Source: JAIOTH01 sp964486685 (GTDB lineage: Bacteria; Patescibacteriota; Patescibacteriia; UBA1558; S5-K13). Taken from it: a stretch of DNA of 64,000 nucleotides. The stretch's first letter is position 1. Every line of letters begins with the position of its first letter. Under the pieces are notes generated by a model. It did not search any database and was not told the origin of the DNA. It worked only from the letters and a program-made list of their open reading frames with translations. The position numbers and the translations under genes were made by a program. This document shows positions 40,354 to 48,915 of the stretch, one piece after another. The stretch lies in NCBI GenBank assembly GCA_964486685.1, contig CAZAOE010000003.1:1-64000 (forward strand). The letters run 5' to 3'.

Positions 40354-41355
40354 ATGAATAAAAAAACACGTATCGCTATTAATGGCTTTGGTCGAATTGG
40401 TAGAGGAGCTTTTAAAATTGCTTTAAAAAATAAAAACATCCAAGTGGTAGCTATTAATGACTTAACTGACAACAAAACCCTGGCTCATTTACTAAAATAT
40501 GATTCTGTGCAAAAAAATTTTAAAGGAAATATAAAAGCCACTGAAAATGCTTTAATAATTAATAATAAAAAAATTCCTGCTTTTGCTGAAAAAGACCCCT
40601 TAAATTTACCCTGGAAAGAATTAGCAGTAGATATTGTTTTAGAATGTACTGGAATATTTAGAACCAAAGAGACGGCTAGTTTGCATTTAAAAGCTGGTGC
40701 TAAAAAAGTGGTTATTTCAGCACCTTCTAAGGGATTGGGAATCCAGACCATAGTTCCAGGAGTTAATGATGATAAAATTAAAAAAAATCAAAAAATATTT
40801 GATTTAGCCTCTTGTACTACCAATTGTATTGCTCCAGTAATGAAAATAGTCTGTGATAATTTTGGGGTAGAAAAAGCCCTAATGACAACCATTCATGGAT
40901 ATACTGCTGACCAAAACCTAATTGATGGACCACATAAGGACTTAAGAAGAGCGCGAGCTGCGGCTATTAATATTGTTCCCACAACTACTGGAGCCGCCAT
41001 TGCTACTGTTAAAGTTATTCCTCAATTAAAAGGCAAATTTGATGGTATGGCTATTCGCGTACCAGTAGCTAATGGTTCACTTTCTGATATTACTATTCGA
41101 ACTAAAAAGAAAGTTACTGTTGAACAAATTAATAAGGTCTTTAAAAAAGAAGCTCGCTTGAAAAAATGGCAAGGTATTTTACAAGCTACCGAAGAACCAA
41201 TTGTCTCCACTGATATTATTGGCAATCCCCATTCTTCAATTGTTGACTTATTATCTACCAAAGTTATGGGCGATAATTTAGTCAAAATAATTTCTTGGTA
41301 TGATAATGAGTGGGGATACTCAAATAGATTAATTGAGTTTTGTGAGAAGATATAG
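40354..41355 (+). CDS. gap: glyceraldehyde-3-phosphate dehydrogenase
   Basis: Glycolytic oxidation of glyceraldehyde-3-phosphate with NAD and phosphate. 333 residues. NAD fold NGFGRIGRGAF (10-20). Asp36 in AINDLTD suggests NAD rather than NADP. The catalytic Cys154 is in ASCTTNCIAP, with His180 in TTIHGYTADQ. GRARAAAINIVPTTTGAA-type sequence (here RRARAAAINIVPTTTGAA) is present, as is the C-terminal WYDNEWGYSNR. Length and all key residues are normal. Confidence 0.97.
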   Translation: MNKKTRIAINGFGRIGRGAFKIALKNKNIQVVAINDLTDNKTLAHLLKYDSVQKNFKGNIKATENALIINNKKIPAFAEKDPLNLPWKELAVDIVLECTGIFRTKETASLHLKAGAKKVVISAPSKGLGIQTIVPGVNDDKIKKNQKIFDLASCTTNCIAPVMKIVCDNFGVEKALMTTIHGYTADQNLIDGPHKDLRRARAAAINIVPTTTGAAIATVKVIPQLKGKFDGMAIRVPVANGSLSDITIRTKKKVTVEQINKVFKKEARLKKWQGILQATEEPIVSTDIIGNPHSSIVDLLSTKVMGDNLVKIISWYDNEWGYSNRLIEFCEKI

Positions 41356-41479
41356 TTTTTGCTGAGTAAAAAATCACTTCTTAAATCAACATCTTTAATT
41401 TTGAATTTTCAATTTTGAATTTTAATTAAATTCTCAATGACTTAATTTACAAACATAAATGAAAATTGAAAATTGGTTA

Positions 41480-41526
41480 TTTACCCTGTTAAATTATTTT
41501 TCCAAAATACTATTTAACAGGGTAAA
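41480..41526. promoter_or_regulatory. 15-bp perfect inverted repeat in the leader of a glycosyltransferase gene
   Basis: TTTACCCTGTTAAAT (41480-41494) and ATTTAACAGGGTAAA (41512-41526) are exact complements with a 17-base loop, embedded in a CAATT/AATTG leader. It could be an operator, an RNA hairpin or another repeat. No run of T follows, so it is not a standard terminator. Confidence 0.5.
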
Positions 41527-41560
41527 ATGTAAATTGTAAATTTCAAATTGTAAATTGTAT

Positions 41561-42442
41561 ATGAATATCTCTATCATCATCGTTAATTATAAAGTCAAAG
41601 ACCTGCTGGACAATTGCCTCCAGTCTATTTTTAGTAATTCGGAAAATATAGAGTTGGATGTAATTGTGGTAGATAATAATTCTCAAGATGGTAGCGTAGA
41701 AATGGTTAAAAAAAAATATCCGCAAATTAATTTAATTGCTTCTCCGGAAAATCTCGGTTTTGCTAAAGCCAATAATCTTGGTTTTCAAAAAGCTAAATCC
41801 CCACACCTTAAAAAAGGTGATGGGGATAAATATGACTATATTTTACTTTTAAATCCAGACATGAAGTTATTCCCAAATACCTTAGAAAATGCTCTAAAAT
41901 GGGCAAATATGCATCCTCAAGCCCAAGTAATTGGCTGTCATCTAATAGATCAAAATAATCAAACTATTTTTCATATTCGTCAATTTCCAACTCTTTTAGA
42001 TCAATTGGCTATTATTTTAAAACTGCCCCATATTTTCCCGCAAATTCTAAATAAATACTTACGAAAAAAATTTGATTATTCTCAAGCCAGTAAGGTTGAT
42101 TCTGTACGCGGAGCATTTTTTTTAGTTCAACGCAAAACCTATGAGGGGCTTCAAGGATTAGATGAAAAATATTTTGTTTGGTTTGAAGAAGTTGATTTTT
42201 GTAAAAAAGTTTATGAGAGTGGAGGAGAGGTGTGGTATACTCCAGATGCTAAATGCATTGATTATGTTGGTAAAAGTTTCTCTCAAGTACCTCGAGGCGT
42301 AACTCAAAAATATTTTCGCGACTCTATGCTAAAATATTTTAAAAAATGGCATCCATGTTGGCAGTGGATAATTTTAAAAATAGCTTGGGTAATCGGTGCC
42401 TTGCTAGCAAAATTAAAAATTAAATCACAAATAAAAACATAA
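41561..42442 (+). CDS. family 2 glycosyltransferase with an in-frame repeat
   Basis: Cytoplasmic GT-A transferase, likely a rhamnosyltransferase-type enzyme for surface polysaccharide. Start at 41561 (MNISIIIVNYKVKDLL). VVDNNSQDGSVEM, LGFAKANNLGFQKA, LLLNPDMKLFP (the DxD-like metal site) and SVRGAFFLVQRKTYE...EEVDFCKK are family markers. Within the loop after NNLGFQKAK, SPHLKKGDGDK is coded by a 27-bp palindrome (41799-41825) that is not part of normal GT2 proteins; the enzyme continues in frame with YDYILLLNPD. Length 293. Confidence 0.92.
   Translation: MNISIIIVNYKVKDLLDNCLQSIFSNSENIELDVIVVDNNSQDGSVEMVKKKYPQINLIASPENLGFAKANNLGFQKAKSPHLKKGDGDKYDYILLLNPDMKLFPNTLENALKWANMHPQAQVIGCHLIDQNNQTIFHIRQFPTLLDQLAIILKLPHIFPQILNKYLRKKFDYSQASKVDSVRGAFFLVQRKTYEGLQGLDEKYFVWFEEVDFCKKVYESGGEVWYTPDAKCIDYVGKSFSQVPRGVTQKYFRDSMLKYFKKWHPCWQWIILKIAWVIGALLAKLKIKSQIKT
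41799..41825. repeat. 27-bp CACCTT-family palindrome inside a glycosyltransferase gene
   Basis: CCCCACACCTT-AAAA-AAGGTGATGGGG, in frame as S-P-H-L-K-K-G-D-G-D-K. It is a close match to 61438-61464 in miaA, which is on the other strand but read in the same peptide frame. Confidence 0.85.
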
Positions 42443-42444
42443 AA

Positions 42445-42473
42445 AAAACAGCCCCTTTCCTTTGAAGAGGCTG
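42445..42473 (-). terminator. terminator for the small minus-strand gene
   Basis: CAGCCCCTT/AAGAGGCTG (42449-42457, 42465-42473, one mismatch). Read on the minus strand it is followed by T8. Confidence 0.7.
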
Positions 42474-42588
42474 AAAAGCATTTATAAATTTTCAAATCCA
42501 GCGGGAAAAAACCTTAATTAAAATCAGTATGAAAGAAAATAGCGTAACACCAAATAAACGAAATCGAGCTGGAAAGCTTAGAAATCTC

Positions 42589-42780
42589 TCAACATAGAAC
42601 TTCTGAGACATCCAAGTCAATAAAAGGGGGTACAAAAACTCCAAAAACACAAACCGCTAAGAAATTCCAGTCACTGCCATAAAAATCAAGAATTATCATT
42701 TTAATGCCAAAAATAATAGCAATTATTGATGACAATCCAATAAGAATGGAAAAAATAGTTTCAATATTTTTTTTGACCAC
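42589..42780 (-). CDS. small two-helix membrane protein with strong SD
   Basis: 63 residues starting at GTG, preceded by AGGAGG five bases upstream, one of the few clear SD sites in the window. Two hydrophobic helices (about 8-30 and 38-54) and a short acidic end. Function unknown. A minus-strand terminator lies 116 bases past its stop. SD and terminator on the same strand make it a real gene despite its size. The 115 bases between stop and terminator hold nothing I recognise. Confidence 0.65.
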   Translation of the reverse strand: MVKKNIETIFSILIGLSSIIAIIFGIKMIILDFYGSDWNFLAVCVFGVFVPPFIDLDVSEVLC

Positions 42781-42865
42781 TTGGTCCTCCTTTTAATTAG
42801 ATTATAATAATAAATTAGCACAATAAAGAAAAAAATCAATAGTAAATTGTCAAAAATAAACACAC

Positions 42866-44338
42866 ATGACTATTTGGAAAAATAGCTACTTCAAATACAC
42901 TTTTTGGGCATTGGTAATAGCCGATATTTTTTTCTTTTGGACTCATACCTTACCTAAATTTGAAAGTATATTTTTCATCATTGCTTGTCTGGGCTTATTT
43001 TACTTAATGTTCAAAAAAATAGAATTTGCAATTTATATTCCGATTTTAGAATTAGTAGTCGGCTCACAAGGCCATTTAATGGATTTGTATCTGGGAAGTT
43101 ATACTCTTTCTTTTCGTACGGCTATTTTTAGTTTAGCTTTTTTGGCTGGTTTAATTTATTTGTTTAAAAACAAACGTTTTGATTTTTTAAAAACTCCATA
43201 TTTTAAAATATTTATTGCTTTTTTATTTTTATTAACTTGGGGAACTACGCTGGCTCTAATTTATAAAAGGCCCTTATTAAATATTTTTTTAGACCTTAAT
43301 GGCTATCTTTTTATCTTAATCTTGCCAATCTTTTATCAAATTATTAGGGATAAAAAAATTCTCAAAAATTTACTTTATTTATTTTGGGGCGCTACTTTAT
43401 TTTTTTGCTTTAAAACTATTTTAAGTTTTTATATTTTTTCCCATCATTTTTCCGGAGTAAATTTAACTATTCTTTATGAATGGCTAAGGGATTCTCGCAT
43501 TGGAGAAATAACCATGGTCAATAATAATTTTTTCCGGATATTTTTTCAAAGTCAAATTTATATTTTAATCAGCTTAATAATTAATTTTTGTTTATTGGTT
43601 TTTAAAAAACATATTTTAGAAAAAAAAGATTATTATCTATTAATTGGCTTGATAATTTTAAATTTAACTACTTTAATTATTAGTTTTTCCCGTAGTTATT
43701 GGGTTGGTTTAGCGGTATTTTTATTTTTCTTATTTATTTGGCTCTTAATAAAAAAATATAGGTTTTTAATTATTCTTAAAGCTTATTTTAAATTTATTGG
43801 CTTAATAATTTTAAGTGGCTTATTTGTATTTTTACTAGTCAAAATACCATATACTGATGCTAAATTGGATGATTTATTTGCCCGAAGATTAATGTCGGGC
43901 GAGGCCGCTAGTAATTCTCGTTTAGAATTATTACCCCATATGCTAGAAAAAATTAAAGCCCAACCCGTCTTCGGTTACGGCCTCGCCCAAGAAATAACTT
44001 ATTTATCTCAAGACCCTCGAAATAAAAACCCTAAAAATCCTGATGGTACAGTTACTACTTATAGTTTTGAATGGGGCTGGTTAAATATTTGGATAAAATT
44101 TGGAATTTTAGGATTGGGCGTTTATCTTTATTTAATATTGAAAATAATCATTGATTCTGTTAAACTAGCAATGAATAATTGGCCCAAAACACAAACTATT
44201 TTAATGATTGGTTTGGCCTTGGGGCTAATTAGTTTAGCCACGGTCCATATCTTTTCTCCCTATTTAGACCACCCCTTGGGCTTAGGATTTGTGATCATAA
44301 GCATTGCCATATTGAACAAAACTAAAATAAAAAAATAA
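42866..44338 (+). CDS. O-antigen ligase/polymerase family membrane protein
   Basis: 490 residues, about eleven membrane helices, with a large outside loop near residues 330-400. The Wzy/WaaL pattern is visible there: RLMSGEAASNSRLELLPHMLEKI then PVFGYGLAQE and a final EWGWLNIWIKFGILGLGVYL, the usual 'R...W...G.G......N..L' region of the O-antigen ligase superfamily. It lies among glycosyltransferases and probably polymerises or attaches surface glycan. Ligase and polymerase cannot be told apart from sequence alone. Confidence 0.85.
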   Translation: MTIWKNSYFKYTFWALVIADIFFFWTHTLPKFESIFFIIACLGLFYLMFKKIEFAIYIPILELVVGSQGHLMDLYLGSYTLSFRTAIFSLAFLAGLIYLFKNKRFDFLKTPYFKIFIAFLFLLTWGTTLALIYKRPLLNIFLDLNGYLFILILPIFYQIIRDKKILKNLLYLFWGATLFFCFKTILSFYIFSHHFSGVNLTILYEWLRDSRIGEITMVNNNFFRIFFQSQIYILISLIINFCLLVFKKHILEKKDYYLLIGLIILNLTTLIISFSRSYWVGLAVFLFFLFIWLLIKKYRFLIILKAYFKFIGLIILSGLFVFLLVKIPYTDAKLDDLFARRLMSGEAASNSRLELLPHMLEKIKAQPVFGYGLAQEITYLSQDPRNKNPKNPDGTVTTYSFEWGWLNIWIKFGILGLGVYLYLILKIIIDSVKLAMNNWPKTQTILMIGLALGLISLATVHIFSPYLDHPLGLGFVIISIAILNKTKIKK

Positions 44339-44525
44339 TTATTAATGATAAATTACACAATTAATTACCAATTTAAAATTAACAATTTACATTTAATTTA
44401 CAATAAATCAATTATCAATATTTCTTAATCAAAAAAACAACTTAGTAAGATATTAAAAATTGAACATTGCTCTATTGATTATTAAATGAAAATTGAAAAT
44501 TGGTAATTGTAAATTTAATAAAAAC
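44339..44525. repeat. CAATT/AATTG word-palindrome leader
   Basis: TTACCAATTTAAAATTAACA and AATTTACATTTAATTTACAA on the left; AAATGAAAATTGAAAATTGG and TAATTGTAAATTT on the right, ending before the next start codon. Confidence 0.55.
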
Positions 44526-45584
44526 ATGTCTAAAATAAGTATCAACTTGCTTCTCTGGAATGGGGAAAGATATTTGCCCTTTTGTTTAGAGTCATTAAAA
44601 AAACAAAGCTTTTCTGATTGGGAGTTAAACATTTTAAACAATGGCTCTACAGACAATTCTTTAAAATATTTAAAAGAGCATTATCCACAATTTAGAGTAA
44701 ATAATTTAAAACAAAATATTGGTTTTGCTAAAGGACATAATAAATTAATATCCTGGACTAATTCTGAATACATTCTGTGTTTAAATCAAGACACTATTTT
44801 AGAATCAGATTTTTTAAAAAATGCCATAGAATTTTTAGATCAAAATAAAAATATTGGAGCCGTCAGTCCTAAAATCTATAAATGGAATTTTAAAAAATTG
44901 GATATTGAAAATCCTCCAGAGCCAGAAATGGCTGGAAAAATGTTAGAGATTGGTAAAACTAATATTATTGATAGTTGTGGATTAAAAATATTCAAAAATC
45001 ATCAAGTCATGGATTGGGGACAATTAGAAAAAGATAATAAAAAATTCTCTTCTGCTCAGTCAATATTTGGAGTTTCTGGGGCCCTGCCAATTTATAGAAG
45101 AAAAACTTTAGAAAAGATAAAAATCAATAATGAATATTTTGATGAGGACTTTTTTTCCTACAAAGAAGATGTTGATTTAAGCTATAGAATACAATTGGCT
45201 GGTTATAAAATCTATTTTTTGCCCCAGGTAATTGGATATCATGACCGCAGTGTTAGTAGAGATAAATCTATCATTCAGGGACGGAAAATAAAAACTAATT
45301 GGATTAAACAATATTCATATAAAAATCATTTATGGTGTATTGTTAAAAATGAATTTAGTAAAAATTTATCCAAATATTTTTTACCTATATTTTGGTATGA
45401 ATTGAAAAAATTTTTATATATTTTAATCTTAGAAAATAAAACCTTAAAATTTTTCTTAAAAAATAAAAAAGAGTATAAAAAAATAAAAAGTAAAAGAAAA
45501 TATATATTTAAAAATATAGTAAAAATAAAAGCCGAGGACTTGGCCAAGTGGTATGACCAGAAACAAAAAAACAAAAAAACATAA
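44526..45584 (+). CDS. family 2 glycosyltransferase (rhamnosyltransferase-like)
   Basis: 352 residues from the ATG at 44526 (MSKISINLLLWNG); an open stretch upstream belongs to the AATTG leader. LNNGSTDNSLKYL, IGFAKGHNKLI, CLNQDTILESDFL (metal site region), SGALPIYRRKTLE, and FDEDFFSYKEDVDLSYR with the general-base ED pair are typical of WbbL-like GT2 enzymes. The C-terminus (about 290-352) is very rich in Lys and Phe and may lie along the membrane. It is adjacent to a second GT2 gene. Confidence 0.92.
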   Translation: MSKISINLLLWNGERYLPFCLESLKKQSFSDWELNILNNGSTDNSLKYLKEHYPQFRVNNLKQNIGFAKGHNKLISWTNSEYILCLNQDTILESDFLKNAIEFLDQNKNIGAVSPKIYKWNFKKLDIENPPEPEMAGKMLEIGKTNIIDSCGLKIFKNHQVMDWGQLEKDNKKFSSAQSIFGVSGALPIYRRKTLEKIKINNEYFDEDFFSYKEDVDLSYRIQLAGYKIYFLPQVIGYHDRSVSRDKSIIQGRKIKTNWIKQYSYKNHLWCIVKNEFSKNLSKYFLPIFWYELKKFLYILILENKTLKFFLKNKKEYKKIKSKRKYIFKNIVKIKAEDLAKWYDQKQKNKKT

Positions 45585-45641
45585 TAACAATTCAACCATT
45601 CAACAATTAAACAATTAAGCAATTAGTCAATTAACCTATTA

Positions 45642-46466
45642 ATGACTATGACCCTAAGCATTATTATTTTAAATTACAAACAAGCTAATTTGATTAAGTA
45701 TCAACTCAAAAAACTATATCATTATAATTTTGAATTTGATAGTGAAATTATTGTAATAGATAATAATTCTCATGATGATATTCAAGAAATCATTATAGCC
45801 GATTTTCCTAAAGTCAAATTTATAAAATCTAAAAATAATTTAGGATATGCTGGTGGAAATAATCTAGGAATTAAACGGGCTCAGGGAAATTATATTTTAA
45901 TTTTAAATCCGGATATTAGGATTAGCCAAGAATCTATTCAAAAAATGCTTGATTTTTTGAAAAAAAACCCTACGGTAGGACTAATAGCTCCTCGTTTAAT
46001 TAATGCCGATAAAACAACTCAAGAAACATGCTTTCAATTTCCAAACTGGCAATATCCTTTATTTAGAAGAACTGGCTTTGGGAAAACAAAGTCAGGCAAA
46101 AAATGGCTGGCTAAATTTTTAATAAAGGATTTTGACCACAAATCAACTCGCAAAGTTGATTGGATTATGGGCGCCTGTTGGATGGCTAATAAAAAAACAA
46201 TTCAGGAAATTGAATATTTAGATAAAAATTATTTCATGTATTTAGAAGATATGGATTTATGCCGAAGATTGTGGAACAAAAATAAGGCCGTTTATTATTT
46301 AGGAGAAATATCAGCCATTCATCTTCATCAAAAGGCCTCGGAAAATAAAAATATTATTTATTCTTTATTTTTTAATAAACTTTCCCGAATTCATCTTAAA
46401 TCTTGGTTTTATTATATAAAAAAATGGCGCGGGCAAAAACTTCCCGCTCCAACTTTAAAAAAATAA
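45642..46466 (+). CDS. family 2 glycosyltransferase
   Basis: 274 residues. LSIIILNYKQANLI, VIDNNSHDDIQEII, LGYAGGNNLGIKRA and LILNPDIRIS (metal-binding region) form the GT-A core. VDWIMGACWMANKKTIQEI and YLEDMDLCRRLW complete the acceptor side with the ED base. It is the last of a three-gene glycosyltransferase/ligase group and is convergent with the Memo-like gene, only two bases separating the stops. The sugar is unknown; rhamnose is plausible because the window encodes dTDP-rhamnose synthesis. Confidence 0.92.
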   Translation: MTMTLSIIILNYKQANLIKYQLKKLYHYNFEFDSEIIVIDNNSHDDIQEIIIADFPKVKFIKSKNNLGYAGGNNLGIKRAQGNYILILNPDIRISQESIQKMLDFLKKNPTVGLIAPRLINADKTTQETCFQFPNWQYPLFRRTGFGKTKSGKKWLAKFLIKDFDHKSTRKVDWIMGACWMANKKTIQEIEYLDKNYFMYLEDMDLCRRLWNKNKAVYYLGEISAIHLHQKASENKNIIYSLFFNKLSRIHLKSWFYYIKKWRGQKLPAPTLKK

Positions 46467-46468
46467 AA

Positions 46469-47263
46469 TTACTCAAAACTACAACTTAAATAAACTCCTT
46501 TAAATTTTTTGTCTATGGAAAATACTTTCGGTTTTAATTTTGATATTAAAGGAAAAATTGTAGGAAAAATTTTTAAAAAAGGGCTATTAAATTTTTCCAA
46601 TTTATAATTTAAAAGGGCCTGATAATCATTTTGCATATCTTGCAAAACATCGTCCGCAATTTTAATGGCCTCGTCTTTATTGACTTCATTAAAATTTTCA
46701 ATCAAATCTCCACAAGCAATTAAAACAATTTCTTGATTTTCTTGAACTAAAAAATTGTTCAATAATTCTCCAAACTTCAAATGATAATCAAAATCCCCAT
46801 CTGAACAGCGAATAATAATAAATTCATTTTTTATATTGGTGTCGTGAACCATTTTCTTTTCAAATCCCCGAGAGTCAATATGATATTTATTTAAATAATA
46901 TAATGGCACAAAGGCCTTATAACTTACTTTTGGATTTGAAAATAAACGAATGTCAAAATTATTAACCAATAAAAAATCTCTTAATCTAGTGCTAATATCT
47001 AAATCTCCCAAAATATTAAATTGGATTGATAAATCTCCAAATTCTTTAAAATTAACCGCATATTCTTCGCTTTGATTTATAGAAATACTCTGAACAGCTT
47101 CTTGTGGAGGAGTAATAATAAAAATCTTATCTGGATTCAAATTATAAATAATTTGTCTTATTTTTTTCAAGGCCTGAATAGAAATAGAAACATTTTGAGA
47201 ATATTCTTTCCCTATTTTAGAAATCATTAAAGGATTATGAGGAATAAAAAATGTATGAATCAT
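46469..47263 (-). CDS. AmmeMemoRadiSam system protein B-like (Memo/LigB fold)
   Basis: 264 residues. The opening FFIPHNPLMISKIGKE resembles the F-x-PH-P-L start of Memo-like and class III extradiol dioxygenase proteins, with a His near the N-terminus that is part of the metal site in that fold. FIIIRCSDGDFDYHLKFGELL and IVLIACGDLIENF are the matching inner strands. Assignment to the AmmeMemoRadiSam B group is supported by the radical SAM member 1.6 kb away. No AMMECR1 (A) gene is in the window. Substrate and reaction are unknown for the system. Confidence 0.7.
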   Translation of the reverse strand: MIHTFFIPHNPLMISKIGKEYSQNVSISIQALKKIRQIIYNLNPDKIFIITPPQEAVQSISINQSEEYAVNFKEFGDLSIQFNILGDLDISTRLRDFLLVNNFDIRLFSNPKVSYKAFVPLYYLNKYHIDSRGFEKKMVHDTNIKNEFIIIRCSDGDFDYHLKFGELLNNFLVQENQEIVLIACGDLIENFNEVNKDEAIKIADDVLQDMQNDYQALLNYKLEKFNSPFLKIFPTIFPLISKLKPKVFSIDKKFKGVYLSCSFE

Positions 47264-47268
47264 AATTA

Positions 47269-48693
47269 TTATAAAGGATTGCTTTCCTGTTCTTCTGGCA
47301 AGAGCTCTTCTTCTAAAATATCTTGTTCTGTTTCTTCAACAATATCGCCCAATTCATGTATTAATAAAACATTTTCACTTAATTCAATAATGTCTTTCCA
47401 AAAATATCCTAAATTCTCAAAAACTTCAGCACTATAAATGGGCCTTCTTTTCCCTTCAGAAATAATATAAACGCTATTATCATTTTCGGTTTTAACTAAA
47501 ATACCATCTTTAATTTTAACTAACACGCCCGTAGTCAAAGAATTTATTTCTTCTTCGGAAACATCAATAATATATTGTCCACCAAAATCTATCTTTAATA
47601 TCTCTTCGCTAATAATTGGATATTTGTATCCATTTTTAACATAAAAAATATGATTATCGTATTTTAATAAAGCCCCGGCTGGATACATACTATCCATTGT
47701 AATGGGCTCTCCCTGAACATAATAATAAGCGTCTTCCCAGGTGATATTAATTATTTCTTCAGGATTAACCCCAAAATATCTTCTTACTTCCTCTGAAACA
47801 AAGGGCCTTAGTTTGTCCACGTCTAGCATATAAACTTGAGCATCTGGAGTTCTTAAATAAGCATAATTAGCAAATTTTATAGGTGAACCTTCTAAATATT
47901 TTATTAAATCATTATACTGAACCTCAACAATATCATTGGGGTCATATCTACTAACAAATGCCGTCCAAGTAATAAAAGGACTTCTTCTCCCATTCTCAAT
48001 CAACCAAACGCCTGGCGTCCCAATTTCTTTTAAAATACTTCCATTAGGATAATTACGCGTAAACCATTTATTCCATATTTTCCAAAAATTATAATTACCA
48101 TTAATATGTGGCGTGTAATTATATAAACAAACCGTGGCTTGATTCATGGGGGTTATTATACGATTATCTATTAAATATTCCTGACCAATTTGAAAAAGCC
48201 AGGGCTGATTTTTATTATCAATATAAAACCTATTTCTCTCCGCCGCATACATTACTTGCTTATAAAAACCTCGATATTCCTGCAAAACCGAATCAGTCAT
48301 ACTACAATCATCACAAATAGCATAACCACAAGCCCAATCTAAGGCCTTTAAACTAGGGGTAGGATTAGTGATTAAGCTTTGTTCTTTTTGTAATAAAACT
48401 AAAAGATACTTAGGATTAATCTGATAAGTTTGAGCAGCTTGATAAATTATCTCGGCTGCAGATATTTCTTCTGAATTTTCAGGATTAGTAGTATTATAAT
48501 ATTTTAAAATACCGTTTTGACGATTTAAAAAATAATTAATATCATCCATGGTCATGGAATTATAATCTCCTAATTCATAATCAGAAATAATATAATTAGG
48601 ACTAAAAAGCACGTCAAAATCTTCCTCAGCCAAAAAAGCAAAGTTTGGAAATAACAAACCAATTATTGCTAATATTAATAAAAATTTTTTCAT
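47269..48693 (-). CDS. secreted protein: lysozyme-like domain plus repeated C-terminal modules
   Basis: 474 residues with a clear signal peptide (MKKFLLILAIIGLLFPNFAF). The N-terminal domain (about 80-215) holds AAQTYQINPKYLLVLLQKEQSL, a helix-Glu arrangement like lytic transglycosylases, and Cys pairs in CGYAICDDC. The C-terminal half has about five repeats of the form G-x-W/V-LI-E-GRRSPF or KRRPIYSAEVFE, a module common in secreted CPR proteins. A cell-wall hydrolase or wall-binding role is inferred. It lies between the two AmmeMemoRadiSam genes, five bases from the Memo-like gene. Acidic tail. Confidence 0.72.
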   Translation of the reverse strand: MKKFLLILAIIGLLFPNFAFLAEEDFDVLFSPNYIISDYELGDYNSMTMDDINYFLNRQNGILKYYNTTNPENSEEISAAEIIYQAAQTYQINPKYLLVLLQKEQSLITNPTPSLKALDWACGYAICDDCSMTDSVLQEYRGFYKQVMYAAERNRFYIDNKNQPWLFQIGQEYLIDNRIITPMNQATVCLYNYTPHINGNYNFWKIWNKWFTRNYPNGSILKEIGTPGVWLIENGRRSPFITWTAFVSRYDPNDIVEVQYNDLIKYLEGSPIKFANYAYLRTPDAQVYMLDVDKLRPFVSEEVRRYFGVNPEEIINITWEDAYYYVQGEPITMDSMYPAGALLKYDNHIFYVKNGYKYPIISEEILKIDFGGQYIIDVSEEEINSLTTGVLVKIKDGILVKTENDNSVYIISEGKRRPIYSAEVFENLGYFWKDIIELSENVLLIHELGDIVEETEQDILEEELLPEEQESNPL

Positions 48694-48774
48694 ATACTTT
48701 GTTATTTAATTATCAATTTGAAATTTTCATTGAATTACAAATTACCAATTTGAAATTGAATAATTGAAAATTAA

Positions 48775-48871
48775 CCCCATCACCTTTTTTGCAAAATAAT
48801 ATCAAAAAATTATTTTAAAAAAATTATATAATAAAATTAAGATATCAAATTTTAAATTAAAAGGTGAGGGG
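48775..48871. repeat. 97-bp inverted-repeat element with CCCC-CACCTTTTTT ends
   Basis: CCCCATCACCTTTTTTG on the left, AAAAGGTGAGGGG on the right, interior nearly all A and T. Second copy of the element at 5385-5484. Confidence 0.65.
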
Positions 48872-48915
48872 TTAAATTCAAATTAAAAATTGATCATTGG
48901 TAATTGAAATCATTT

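Noticed and set aside
42304..42495. 63-codon minus-strand frame at the end of the glycosyltransferase gene
   Set aside because: Runs antisense through the terminator hairpin and the C-terminal coding part of the GT2 gene; no SD.
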